Notes under the pieces: model-generated | The model's input: only the letters and a program-made list of their open reading frames with translations | The model's database searches: none | Told to the model about the DNA's origin: nothing | Part shown: positions 7,000 to 13,055 of the stretch, piece by piece | Numbering within the stretch: the first letter of the stretch is position 1 | Layout: each line of letters opens with the position of its first letter | Assembly (NCBI GenBank): GCA_021296055.1 | Contig: JAGWBE010000026.1 | Coordinates: forward strand, 1,254 to 14,416 | Direction of reading: 5' to 3' | Origin: Dehalococcoidia bacterium | GTDB taxonomy: Bacteria; Chloroflexota; Dehalococcoidia; Lucifugimonadales; Australimonadaceae | DNA length: 13,163 bases | Made by a program: the position numbers and the translations under genes

Positions 7000-7168
7000 T
7001 CTTGTCGATGCGCTGCGTCCTTTCGTTCAGGATGCCGATGAACAGCAGGCCGGAGTGGATGTCCCACGCGTGTTCGGTGTGTTGGACGAGGCCGATGGGT
7101 TTGTCGATGAGCGCTTTGCCGACGTAACCCTGGCGTTCCATGTCGGCGTTCGTCTCCATCCAAGGCAA
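6965..7168 (-). CDS. Candidate small protein of 67 residues, unknown function
   Basis: Not recognised. The chosen TTG start at 7168 has a perfect AGGAGG (7176-7181) with 7-base spacing; a GTG at 7171 is the alternative. The frame stays open further upstream to about 7291, but that part runs through the right inverted-repeat arm and lacks a better start. The protein reads MPWMETNADMERQGYVGKAL, then IDKPIGLVQHTEHAWDIHSG, LLFIGILNERTQRIDKTPVV and QPSAGGV. It is mixed polar with one short hydrophobic stretch (LLFIGIL), and has no signal peptide or full membrane helix. Third codon positions are strongly G/C, as in the real genes around it. The C-terminal residues come from the left repeat arm. A T6 tract follows the stop. 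It may be a real small gene, or the remnant of a longer one inside a repeat element. Confidence 0.4.
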   Translation of the reverse strand: MPWMETNADMERQGYVGKALIDKPIGLVQHTEHAWDIHSGLLFIGILNERTQRIDKTPVVQPSAGGV

Positions 7169-7245
7169 CACGGGGCCTCCTTCCGGACTGCTGTCCGCAA
7201 CCCGCCGCAGCGCCACCCATGCGCCCGGTCCGGCGCTGCCCATGT

Positions 7246-7321
7246 CCCCGGTCGATGCCCCTTCGGCTGGGGGCGTGGGGGTATCCCCCACAAGAACTTT
7301 AAGCAGAGAGCGGGAATCTCG
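7246..7321. repeat. Right arm of the imperfect inverted repeat pair
   Basis: Reverse complement of the left arm blocks: CCCCGGTCG (7246-7254), GCTGGGGGCGTG, GGTATCCCC (7280-7288) and GAGCGGGAATCTCG (7308-7321). Inside it GTGGGGG-TAT-CCCCCAC (7275-7291) is also a perfect 7-bp hairpin. A 10-base direct copy CCTCAAAGAG occurs at 6930-6939 and again just outside this arm at 7341-7350. Confidence 0.55.
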
Positions 7322-7386
7322 ACGCGCGCACGCCTCAACACCTCAAAGAGCGCCAGGCGCACATGCGGGAAGAGGGGTTAGTTCCC

Positions 7387-7414
7387 GTAGGGGAGACCGA
7401 TTGGTCGCCCCTAC
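7387..7414. repeat. 28-bp near-palindrome (REP-like element)
   Basis: GTAGGGG (7387-7393) and ACC (7396-7398) face GGT (7403-7405) and CCCCTAC (7408-7414) around a GATT centre, with two unpaired bases on each side. It could form a long hairpin. It stands between the inverted-repeat pair and the HNH gene and is unrelated to either. It looks like a dispersed intergenic palindrome, which only a genome-wide count can confirm. Confidence 0.5.
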
Positions 7415-7442
7415 CGCCGTTGCGCCGCGGTCTTCTTTCGAA

Positions 7443-7463
7443 GGAGCAGTGTCGCGCCGCTCC
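7443..7463 (-). terminator. Small hairpin just after the HNH gene stop
   Basis: On the minus strand GGAGC and GCTCC pair (5 bp, 11-base loop) directly after the HNH stop codon. No T tract follows, so it is at best a weak terminator. The rest of the interval 7415-7464 shows nothing else recognisable. Confidence 0.2.
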
Positions 7464-7464
7464 C

Positions 7465-8004
7465 TTAGACCTGCGCTGGGACGGAGACCTCCCGCATCCA
7501 GGGGAGGTAGACGCTCCATTTGTCGGGGAGGCGGCGGTACATCAGATGGTGGTACGGGTTCGGGCGCGGCGCGTGCGGCTCGCGCAACAGCCGCATCCCC
7601 GCCTCGCTGGGGGAGCGCCCCGCCTTGCGGTGGTTGCATGGCACGCACGCCGCCACGACGTTGTCCCACGTGTGCGTTCCGCCGCGCACCCGCGGCGTAA
7701 CGTGGTCAAGCGTGAGGTCGGCGGCGCGGCGTCCGCAATACTGGCACGCGAAGCCGTCGCGCCAGAACACTTCGCGGCGCGATAGGCGCCGCGTGAAGAT
7801 GGGCCGCTTGACCATGCTTACAAGGCGTATGACAGTGGGGATGGGGTGGTGCGCCGCCGCCGACCGTAGGTCGCCGCGGCCGTTCTCCAGCAGCTGCGCC
7901 TTGTCCTTGAGAATGAGGACGACGGCGCGCTTGACGCCGCAGACGTTCAGTGGCTCGTAGTTCTGGTTGAGCACCAGGACTGGGCTGTCGGTAGGCACGC
8001 GCAT
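7465..8004 (-). CDS. HNH endonuclease family protein
   Basis: A 179-residue stand-alone HNH protein. Zinc-ribbon cysteine pairs CQYC (87-90) and CVPC (120-123) frame the catalytic core LTLDHVTPRVRGG, with D100-H101, then TWDNVVAACVPCNHRK, including N115 and N124-H125. The N-terminus SPVLVLNQNYEPLNVCGVKRAVVLIL is the typical opening of the chromosomal HNH family found widely in Chloroflexota, cyanobacteria and actinobacteria; its cellular role is not settled and it is not linked here to restriction or a phage. ATG 8004 is chosen because it begins this family opening; an in-frame TTG at 8049 would add 15 unrelated residues over a likely promoter. The gene runs opposite to the neighbouring ribosomal operons and stands alone. 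Confidence 0.9.
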   Translation of the reverse strand: MRVPTDSPVLVLNQNYEPLNVCGVKRAVVLILKDKAQLLENGRGDLRSAAAHHPIPTVIRLVSMVKRPIFTRRLSRREVFWRDGFACQYCGRRAADLTLDHVTPRVRGGTHTWDNVVAACVPCNHRKAGRSPSEAGMRLLREPHAPRPNPYHHLMYRRLPDKWSVYLPWMREVSVPAQV

Positions 8005-8020
8005 AGCAGGGCTATCCCCA

Positions 8021-8049
8021 ATGATAGGAGCGGCGCAGCCGCGCCGCAA
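8021..8049 (-). promoter_or_regulatory. Possible promoter of the HNH gene
   Basis: On the minus strand TTGCGG (8049-8044), a 17-base spacer, then TATCAT (8026-8021; five of six to TATAAT). Transcription would start near 8014, about 10 bases before the ATG, giving a very short leader without a Shine-Dalgarno. The -35 is weak. Confidence 0.4.
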
Positions 8050-8159
8050 CAGCGCGCCGCCGGGAGCCGCTAGCCCCCTCGGTCAAGGCGAACGGGGCGC
8101 GCCAACGGCGAGGCTGAGCTCGTCAGCGCCTATCGCGGGGTTTGCGCACGCGCGCCGCT

Positions 8160-8189
8160 TTGACAGGGCGGGCGAGACGGCGCTATACT
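8160..8189 (+). promoter_or_regulatory. Strong sigma-70-type promoter of the rpmH operon
   Basis: Consensus TTGACA (8160-8165), an 18-base spacer and TATACT (8184-8189; one mismatch). This is the best promoter in the window. Start of transcription is expected near 8196, giving a leader of about 35 bases to the rpmH GTG. It is likely to drive rpmH, rnpA, yidD and the genes behind them. Confidence 0.8.
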
Positions 8190-8230
8190 GCGCCCTTAGT
8201 GAGCGCCTGGCAACGGGGGGAGCGTAAGGG

Positions 8231-8368
8231 GTGCCGAAGCGCACGTGGCAACCAAAGAAGCGTCGGCGGGCCAGGGTTCACGGATTCCGGGCGCGCATGC
8301 ACACCCCTGGGGGCCGCCGCGTTCTCAATCGGCGCCGGACGAAGGGCCGCCACGCCCTGTCCGTCTAG
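8231..8368 (+). CDS. rpmH: 50S ribosomal protein L34
   Basis: Very small Arg/Lys-rich large-subunit protein of 45 residues, the normal length. It begins [20 protein letters not shown] and continues [20 protein letters not shown], then RHALSV, matching the L34 consensus (KRTYQPxxRRRxRxHGFRxRMxTxxGRxVLxxRRxKGRxxLxV). Start is GTG at 8231 with GGAG at 8219-8222 and 8-base spacing. It lies directly behind a near-consensus promoter and 22 bases before rnpA, the universal rpmH-rnpA order. No dnaA or clear DnaA boxes are seen upstream, where an HNH gene is found instead. Confidence 0.97.
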   Translation: MPKRTWQPKKRRRARVHGFRARMHTPGGRRVLNRRRTKGRHALSV

Positions 8369-8390
8369 GGCTTGGGCGGAGCGTCGCCCT

Positions 8391-8768
8391 ATGGCGCGGG
8401 AGTCCTTCCCCAAGAGCCGTCGGTTGCGCCGTCAGGCCGACTTCGCCGCCCTCCGCCGACGCGGGGCGTCCTACGCGCACCCCTACCTCGTTCTCCGCGC
8501 CGCGCCCAACGCCCTGTCCCACACGCGGTTCGCCTTCGCCGTCGGCAAGCGTGTCGCCAAGCGGGCGGTCGTGCGCAACCTGTTGCGGCGCCGAATGCGC
8601 GATGTTGCGCGTCGGTCGGACGTTCGCGGCGGCTGGGACGCGCTCTTCATCGCGCGTCCGGCCTGCGTGGGTGCGGACTTCGCGGGCGTGCGCAAGGCGA
8701 TGCGCGCCGTCGGCAGGCGCGCGGGGCTGCTGACGGAGGCGTCCGGCGGACTTGGAGGAGCAGAGTAG
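8391..8768 (+). CDS. rnpA: Ribonuclease P protein component
   Basis: Basic protein subunit of RNase P that helps the catalytic RNA cleave 5' leaders from pre-tRNAs. The 125 residues fit the family. The hallmark region [19 protein letters not shown] (53-71) holds the RNR motif. The N-terminal [17 protein letters not shown] is the usual opening around the conserved Phe, and a late segment with Asp-Ala-Leu-Phe-Ile-Ala-Arg matches the central strand. ATG 8391 has GGAG at 8378-8381. The frame is open further upstream, but that sequence is rpmH in another frame. Its stop TAG shares one base with the yidD GTG, so the two are probably coupled. Confidence 0.95.
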   Translation: MARESFPKSRRLRRQADFAALRRRGASYAHPYLVLRAAPNALSHTRFAFAVGKRVAKRAVVRNLLRRRMRDVARRSDVRGGWDALFIARPACVGADFAGVRKAMRAVGRRAGLLTEASGGLGGAE

Positions 8769-8983
8769 TGGCGCGGCAAGCGGCGGCGGCGGTCATCTCG
8801 GCGTACCAGCGCGTGGTCTCGCCCTACTGGCCTGCTGCGTGCCGCTACGAGCCGACCTGCTCCCGCTACGCGCAGGAGGCGGTCACGCGGCACGGGTTGA
8901 TGCGCGGCGGGTGGCTCTCGCTGCGGCGGCTGGCGCGCTGCCGCCCCTTCGGAGGCTACGGGCTCGACCCTGTGCCAGAATGA
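8768..8983 (+). CDS. yidD: Membrane protein insertion efficiency factor YidD
   Basis: Small membrane-associated protein (71 residues) that assists YidC-dependent insertion. Family motifs are clear: [48 protein letters not shown] and [10 protein letters not shown]. The three conserved cysteines (C25, C33, C59 by count) are present. Start is GTG at 8768, overlapping the rnpA stop by one base; GGAGGAG at 8754-8760 is a strong Shine-Dalgarno with 7-base spacing. The order rpmH-rnpA-yidD is the conserved one. A propeller gene is then placed before yidC, which normally follows directly. Confidence 0.95.
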   Translation: MARQAAAAVISAYQRVVSPYWPAACRYEPTCSRYAQEAVTRHGLMRGGWLSLRRLARCRPFGGYGLDPVPE

Positions 8984-8992
8984 ACATCCAAG

Positions 8993-9010
8993 GCCCCGGC
9001 GCGCCGGGGC
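8993..9010. repeat. Perfect 18-bp palindrome between yidD and the propeller gene
   Basis: GCCCCGGCGCGCCGGGGC is perfectly self-complementary. As RNA it would give a 7-bp stem with a CGCG loop, 9 bases after the yidD stop and 4 bases before the next gene's Shine-Dalgarno (GAGGA, 9015-9019). No T tract follows, so it is not a standard terminator. It could tune expression or message stability inside the operon (inference). Confidence 0.55.
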
Positions 9011-9028
9011 GGACGAGGACCTTTGAGA

Positions 9029-10204
9029 TTGAGAGGCGCAGGCCACACGCCTGAGCGCGTTCGGCAAGCGCGCCGGTGCATCCTCATAGCAGCGCTGTTG
9101 GCGGCCCTGTTGGTCGGCACGGGCTGCATCGCCAGCCGCAGCTCGCCCTCGCAGGCGTGGTCGGGCATCGCCATCGACGGCGATATCGCCTACGTCGGCA
9201 CGCAGTCAGGCGAGGTGCTGCTGCTGAACCTGGCCCGTAACGGCCTGGTCGAGCGCGCCTTCTCCGTCCCCGAGGGCGGACGAACGGACGCCTTTCCCGG
9301 CTTCTACGCCACGCCCGCGCTGGCGGACGGTGTGATCTACGCGGGCGGTTTCCGCGGCTTCGTCTTCGCGCTGGACGCCGAGACGCTGACGCAGCGGCAG
9401 CCGCCCTTCGAGATTCAGGGCGCTACGCTATCCAAGAGCATCGTCGGCGGCGTTGTCCCGGCGGATGGGCGGCTGGTCTTCGGCGCTGCGGAGGGCGCAG
9501 CGGAGGGACGGCTCTACGTGTTGGACACGGAGCTGCGGGAGCAGTGCACGTATCCGCAGCGCGGCGCGGCGGCCACCGGCTCAATCTGGTCTACGCCGAC
9601 TGTAGTGGACGGCATAGCCTACTTCGGCGACCTCTCTCACAACCTCCACGCGGTGGACATCGCCACGTGTGAATCGGTGTGGCCGACCCCGGCCAACCTA
9701 GCCGGAGGCGTGGTCGCGCCGCCGCTCTATCACGAGGGACGCTTGTACGTCGGCGCCTTCTCCGAGGCGTTCTATGAGGTGGACGCGACGACAGGCGCGG
9801 TAACCGAACTGCTCGTGGCAGACAACTGGTTCTGGGCCAAGGCGGCGACGGATGGCGACCGCGTCTACGCGCCGAGCATCGACGGGCGCCTCTACGCCAT
9901 CGAGATAGGCTCGCGCCGTCACGTCTGGACCTATCCGGCGGAAGGCGAAATCGGCCCTATCCTCTCGTCGCCGGTCGTGGCCGGCGGCCTCGTCGTGGTC
10001 GGGTCGGACGACGAGAACCTGGTGGCGGTGGACGCGGCGGGCGGGTTCCGCGTGTGGGATCAGCGCGTGGGCGACAAGGTGCGCGCGCCCTTGGCCGTCG
10101 ACGGCTCAACGGTGTACGTACATTCGCTCGACCGCCGCGTGCGCGCCTACGATCTGGACTCGCGCACGCTGCTGTGGGAGCGCGACTTGGAGGAAGGGCG
10201 CTAG
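9029..10204 (+). CDS. BamB/PQQ-like eight-bladed beta-propeller lipoprotein next to yidC
   Basis: About 391 residues. A basic N-terminus and hydrophobic segment (CILIAALLAALLVGTGC) end in a Cys that can serve as a lipid anchor, with a relaxed lipobox. The rest is a run of PQQ-type repeats. Eight can be counted by their strands: YVGTQSGEVLLLNL, IYAGGFRGFVFALDAET, LVFGAAEG...LYVLDTE, AYFGDLSHNLHAVDI, LYVGAFSEAFYEVDATTG, VYAPSIDGRLYAIEI, VVVGSDDENLVAVDAAGG and VYVHSLDRRVRAYDLDSR. The domain would face outside. No PQQ-dehydrogenase catalytic residues are evident, so a scaffold role like BamB's is more likely than enzymatic activity. TTG 9029 has GAGGA 9 bases upstream; TTG 9023, two codons earlier, is the alternative. 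The gene lies 3 bases before yidC and so is likely co-translated with it; partnership with the insertase is inferred from position only. Confidence 0.85.
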   Translation: MRGAGHTPERVRQARRCILIAALLAALLVGTGCIASRSSPSQAWSGIAIDGDIAYVGTQSGEVLLLNLARNGLVERAFSVPEGGRTDAFPGFYATPALADGVIYAGGFRGFVFALDAETLTQRQPPFEIQGATLSKSIVGGVVPADGRLVFGAAEGAAEGRLYVLDTELREQCTYPQRGAAATGSIWSTPTVVDGIAYFGDLSHNLHAVDIATCESVWPTPANLAGGVVAPPLYHEGRLYVGAFSEAFYEVDATTGAVTELLVADNWFWAKAATDGDRVYAPSIDGRLYAIEIGSRRHVWTYPAEGEIGPILSSPVVAGGLVVVGSDDENLVAVDAAGGFRVWDQRVGDKVRAPLAVDGSTVYVHSLDRRVRAYDLDSRTLLWERDLEEGR

Positions 10205-10207
10205 CCG

Positions 10208-11146
10208 ATGGAATTCCTGGGTCTGCTGTGGGACGAGGCGGTGACCAAGCCGATGACCAACGGCTTGATGCTGCTCTACTTCCTGCTGTTCAGCAACCTG
10301 GGGCTGGCCATCATCTCCTTCACGCTGCTGGTGCGCGGGGCCACCTATCCGCTGGTGATGCGCCAGATACGCCAAACGCGCAAGATGCAGGAGCTCCAGC
10401 CCCGCATGCGCGAGCTCCAGGAGCGCTACAAGGACGACCCGCAGAAGCGCGGCCAAGAGGTCATGCGCCTCTACCGCGAGATGGGAGTCAGCCCCGTGGG
10501 GTGTCTGGGGCCGCTGGTGATCCAGATGCCTATCTTCATCGGCCTGTTCTGGGCCATCAACAACGTGCTGCCCTTCACGCCGGAGAACCTGGCGGGGCTG
10601 GCGGAGCGCCTCTATGGCTGGCTGCCGATGTTGGACGGCGTGGTGCCCGTCGGGCGCGAGTTCCTGGGGATGGACCTGGCCATCGAGCCCGCGCGCGACC
10701 GCACGCCGCTAGGCCTGAGCCTCGTGGCGCTGTCAGGCGTGACGATGTACGTGCAGCAGAAGATGACGCAGGTGCGCAGCGCAGACCCCGCGCAGCAATC
10801 GACCCAGCGCATGATGCTGTTCATGTTCCCGGTGATGTTCGGGATGTTCAGCTTGTTCTTCCCGGGCGGCCTCGTCGTCTACTGGGTCATCTCCAACCTG
10901 GTGGGCATCACCATTCAGACCTTCGTAACCGGCAAGCGCAGCTTGCTCGCGGCTATCCCTTTCGTGGGGCGCGAGGAACTGCCCGAGCCGACGCCCGCGC
11001 GCGGCGCCGCCGCGCCGCGCCCAAAGGAGCCTGGCGATGGAGAACCGGAGCATCGAGAGGACGGCGAGGACGGTGGAGGAGGCGATCGACCTGGCGGTCA
11101 TGGAGCTCGGCGTCGGCCGCGACGAAATCGTCGTCGACGTCGTTAG
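10208..11146 (+). CDS. yidC: Membrane protein insertase YidC, short form, with Arg-rich tail
   Basis: Inserts and folds membrane proteins, alone or with SecYEG. At 312 residues it lacks the large periplasmic domain of proteobacterial YidC, and no lipobox is seen. The first core helix ends in SFTLLVRGATYPL, with R43 as the conserved hydrophilic-groove arginine. The cytoplasmic C1 loop carries KMQELQPRMRELQERYKDD, and MGVSPVGCLGPLVIQMPIFI follows. Later helices include LSLVALSGVTMYVQQKMTQ, MMLFMFPVMFGMFSLFFPGG and LVVYWVISNLVGITIQTF. From residue about 241 a tail runs to 312 and ends RRRPRRNRRRRR; Arg-rich tails in some YidCs help bind ribosomes. The last 36 codons overlap jag in another frame. 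ATG 10208 is 3 bases after the propeller stop, with AAGGG at 10194-10198. Confidence 0.95.
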   Translation: MEFLGLLWDEAVTKPMTNGLMLLYFLLFSNLGLAIISFTLLVRGATYPLVMRQIRQTRKMQELQPRMRELQERYKDDPQKRGQEVMRLYREMGVSPVGCLGPLVIQMPIFIGLFWAINNVLPFTPENLAGLAERLYGWLPMLDGVVPVGREFLGMDLAIEPARDRTPLGLSLVALSGVTMYVQQKMTQVRSADPAQQSTQRMMLFMFPVMFGMFSLFFPGGLVVYWVISNLVGITIQTFVTGKRSLLAAIPFVGREELPEPTPARGAAAPRPKEPGDGEPEHREDGEDGGGGDRPGGHGARRRPRRNRRRRR

Positions 11147-11723
11147 CACGGGCAGGGCGGGCATCCTCGGCATCGGCGCGGAGCCGGCCAAGGTGCGCGT
11201 GCGGCTCATCGGGGACGAAAGCCCCGCCGCCGCGGCTAGCCTGAGCGCCGTCTCCGACATCCTTGACCTCCTCGGCGTAGAGGCCGCCGCCTCTATCCGC
11301 TCGTCCGGCTCCGGCCCCGACGACCCGCCCATCATCGATGTGCAGGGCGAGGACGCGGGGCTGCTCATCGGGCGGCGGGGCGAGACGCTGCGCGCGCTCC
11401 AGTTCATCGTCAACTCGATGCTCTCGCGCCGCGAAGAGGCGCTTGGCCCCGTGGTCGTGGACGTGGAGCAGTACCGCGACCGCAGGGAGCAGGAGTTGCG
11501 CAGGCTCGCCGACCGCACAGCCCGCCGCGCCGTCAGCACCGGACGCGCCGTGCCTCTCGACCCGATGTCGCCCGCCGCCCGCCGCATCGTTCACCTCGCC
11601 TTGGCCGACAGCAACGACGTGACGACGGAGAGCGCCGGAGAGAGCACCGACCGCCACGTCGTCGTCAGCCCCGTCGCCGATCGGCCCGGCGCGCGGGAGG
11701 GGCGCGGGCGCCGGACTCCGTAG
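11037..11723 (+). CDS. jag: RNA-binding protein Jag/KhpB (EloR)
   Basis: Cytoplasmic RNA-binding protein, linked in Gram-positive bacteria to cell elongation and typically encoded right after yidC. At 228 residues it has three parts: a Jag N-domain (about 5-58; TVEEAIDLAVMELGVGRDE, GRAGILGIGAEPAKVRV), a KH domain (about 95-150) with its GRRG loop at 112-115 in LLIGRRGETLRALQFIVNSM, and an R3H domain (about 155-212) with R182 and H186 in ARRIVHLAL, followed by STDRHVVVSP. The C-terminal 16 residues are Arg/Gly-rich. ATG 11037 has AGGAG 8 bases upstream. It starts 110 bases before the end of yidC, an unusually long overlap. A membrane-protein gene follows after 10 bases. Confidence 0.95.
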   Translation: MENRSIERTARTVEEAIDLAVMELGVGRDEIVVDVVSTGRAGILGIGAEPAKVRVRLIGDESPAAAASLSAVSDILDLLGVEAAASIRSSGSGPDDPPIIDVQGEDAGLLIGRRGETLRALQFIVNSMLSRREEALGPVVVDVEQYRDRREQELRRLADRTARRAVSTGRAVPLDPMSPAARRIVHLALADSNDVTTESAGESTDRHVVVSPVADRPGAREGRGRRTP

Positions 11724-11733
11724 GGCGGCGACG

Positions 11734-12693
11734 ATGGAGGATGCCGGCGGGAGTCCGCCCCGGTTCGTGGTGCGCCGGGAGCGCCTGACGCTTGCCGTCG
11801 CCGCGCCCCTTGCGGGCCTGTTCCTCGCATCAGCCGTCTCGTGGCCGTGGCTGGCCGCCGGACTGCCCGGCGCCTTAGGCGACCTTACGCCCCCGGGTGT
11901 CGCGCTTCTCGCGGTCGTCGCCTTCGCGGGGGCGTTCGCCATCCGGCGAAGGCTGCCTATCGCGCTGCTCACGTGGCCGCCCGCCGGTCAGGGCGCGATC
12001 GTGCTGCTGACGACGGGCTTGCTGGCGCGCGAGGGCGGCGAGCTGGCGGGTTTGGCGGCGCTGATCGCCTACGCGGTCATCTATCTGTTCGTGCTGGTGT
12101 TCGCCATCTCGTTGTCGCGGCACGGCGCAGCGTTGCCCGTTGCCTTCGTCGCCCTCTTCGTGAGCACGCAAGCGTTCCGTTTCCCCGTGTTCGAGACGGC
12201 GGAGCCCGCGCTCGAACGGGCAGCGCTCTTCACCCTAGCCGCCGCGTTGCTCGCCCTGGCCGAGCTGGCCGCCGTCGTGTGGGCGGCGCGCCGTTTCGTC
12301 ACGGCTCCGGAGGACAGAGCGCTGCGGGCGGCGGCCTTGCTCGTCGGCGTGGCGGCGCTGCACGGCGTGCTGGCCTGTTGGCAAGGGCCGCTGCTCGTCG
12401 GCGAGCTGAGCGCAGGGGCGGCGGGAGGCCAAGCGCTGCGCTGGCTCGGCCTCGTCGTGATACAGGTCGGCCTCATATGGGCGGCAGTCCGGGTGCGCCG
12501 CGCCTTCGCCCACTTCGAGCGGACGGAGTACGTCCCCGCCGCCGCGGTCGAGCAGCGCGGCGAGCGCGAGGCGAAAGAGGCGGCAGAGCAGAGGGGCGAA
12601 GCGAGGTTCTCGCCTACGCAGGAACGGCGGGAAGACAGGCGGGAACGTCGGATGGGGACGCGCCCCACGCGGCGCAAGCGCCGCCGACGCTAA
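11734..12693 (+). CDS. Polytopic membrane protein, about eight helices, Arg-rich C-terminus, unknown function
   Basis: Not recognised. The 319 residues include about eight hydrophobic segments (roughly 18-40, 52-70, 75-97, 103-126, 131-149, 164-188, 196-215, 232-252). Short loops carry motifs such as RRRLPIALLTWPPAGQGAIV and FRFPVFETAEPALER. From about 253 the chain is a hydrophilic, charged tail with acidic and basic stretches, closing TRPTRRKRRRR. By the positive-inside rule and an even helix number, both ends are probably cytoplasmic. The gene starts 10 bases after jag with only a weak Shine-Dalgarno (GGGCGG), so it likely depends on coupling to jag, and is the last gene of the operon. Its Arg-rich end resembles that of the YidC here. 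No family assignment is offered; a transporter, a flippase-like protein or a membrane-biogenesis partner are all possible. Confidence 0.75.
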   Translation: MEDAGGSPPRFVVRRERLTLAVAAPLAGLFLASAVSWPWLAAGLPGALGDLTPPGVALLAVVAFAGAFAIRRRLPIALLTWPPAGQGAIVLLTTGLLAREGGELAGLAALIAYAVIYLFVLVFAISLSRHGAALPVAFVALFVSTQAFRFPVFETAEPALERAALFTLAAALLALAELAAVVWAARRFVTAPEDRALRAAALLVGVAALHGVLACWQGPLLVGELSAGAAGGQALRWLGLVVIQVGLIWAAVRVRRAFAHFERTEYVPAAAVEQRGEREAKEAAEQRGEARFSPTQERREDRRERRMGTRPTRRKRRRR

Positions 12694-12700
12694 ACGCGCC

Positions 12701-12935
12701 CTACGCGCCTCCTCCGGCGCCGAGGAGTGTGATGAACCCTCCCACCATCGTCGTCCACATAGCGGCCCACATCGCTCCCTGAAACAGGTTCTGCGAGTTG
12801 AACCGGCTGTTTATCTCCTCACGCAGGGAGTCCCGCCTGCGCGACAGGGCAGCGGGTCTCCTCACGTAGACCCTCCTGGCCGCGCGCGAGGTCGCCCAGG
12901 CGCCCCTCCAGCCAGCTGAGGCGCTCCTCCGTCAT
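12701..12935 (-). pseudogene. Frameshifted small coiled-coil plus membrane-helix protein
   Basis: Two open stretches in neighbouring frames read as one protein. The first, from ATG 12935, gives MTEERLSWLEGRLGDLARGQ and EGLREE, then goes out of frame and stops at 12819-12821 (38 residues). The second, a +1 frame ending at 12701, continues RRDSLREEINSRFNSQNLFQ, then GAMWAAMWTTMVGGFITLLG and AGGGA. Joined, they give a helical charged segment followed by one membrane helix, a common design for small hypothetical proteins (MTxEERLxxLEGxL...). The second part could also start alone at GTG 12865, with AGGAGG six bases upstream, giving 54 residues. The frame break lies between about 12840 and 12870. 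It could be a real mutation, a sequencing error or two overlapping small genes. Confidence 0.5.
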
Positions 12936-12967
12936 CCTAGATTCGCGTTGCGTCGTGATGCAGCTCT

Positions 12968-12981
12968 CCCGCGAGCGCGGG
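12968..12981. repeat. Short perfect hairpin CCCGCG-AG-CGCGGG
   Basis: A 6-bp perfect dyad around AG about 33 bases upstream of the frameshifted small gene's ATG (minus strand). It might be a protein-binding dyad or RNA hairpin. In GC-rich intergenic DNA such dyads arise by chance fairly often. Confidence 0.25.
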
Positions 12982-13055
12982 GGCGCCATACGCGCAATGC
13001 CTTCTCGCTAGCCCCGGTTGTGGCGCCGCGCCTCTTCCGAATAGGGACAGACGGG

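Noticed and set aside
8011..8019. DnaA-box-like CTATCCCCA upstream of rpmH
   Set aside because: Two mismatches to TTATCCACA and no further copies nearby; not enough for an origin.
8113..8127. Dyad GCTGA-GCTCG-TCAGC upstream of the rpmH promoter
   Set aside because: 5-bp arms in GC-rich DNA are expected by chance, and it lies well outside the promoter elements.
8142..8390. N-terminal extension of rnpA to an upstream start
   Set aside because: It runs through rpmH in another frame and has no RNase P homology; ATG 8391 gives the normal length.
11841..12782. Plus-strand frame of 313 codons overlapping the membrane protein gene
   Set aside because: Arg/Gly/Ala-rich out-of-frame reading with no hydrophobic pattern; the chosen frame has regular membrane helices.
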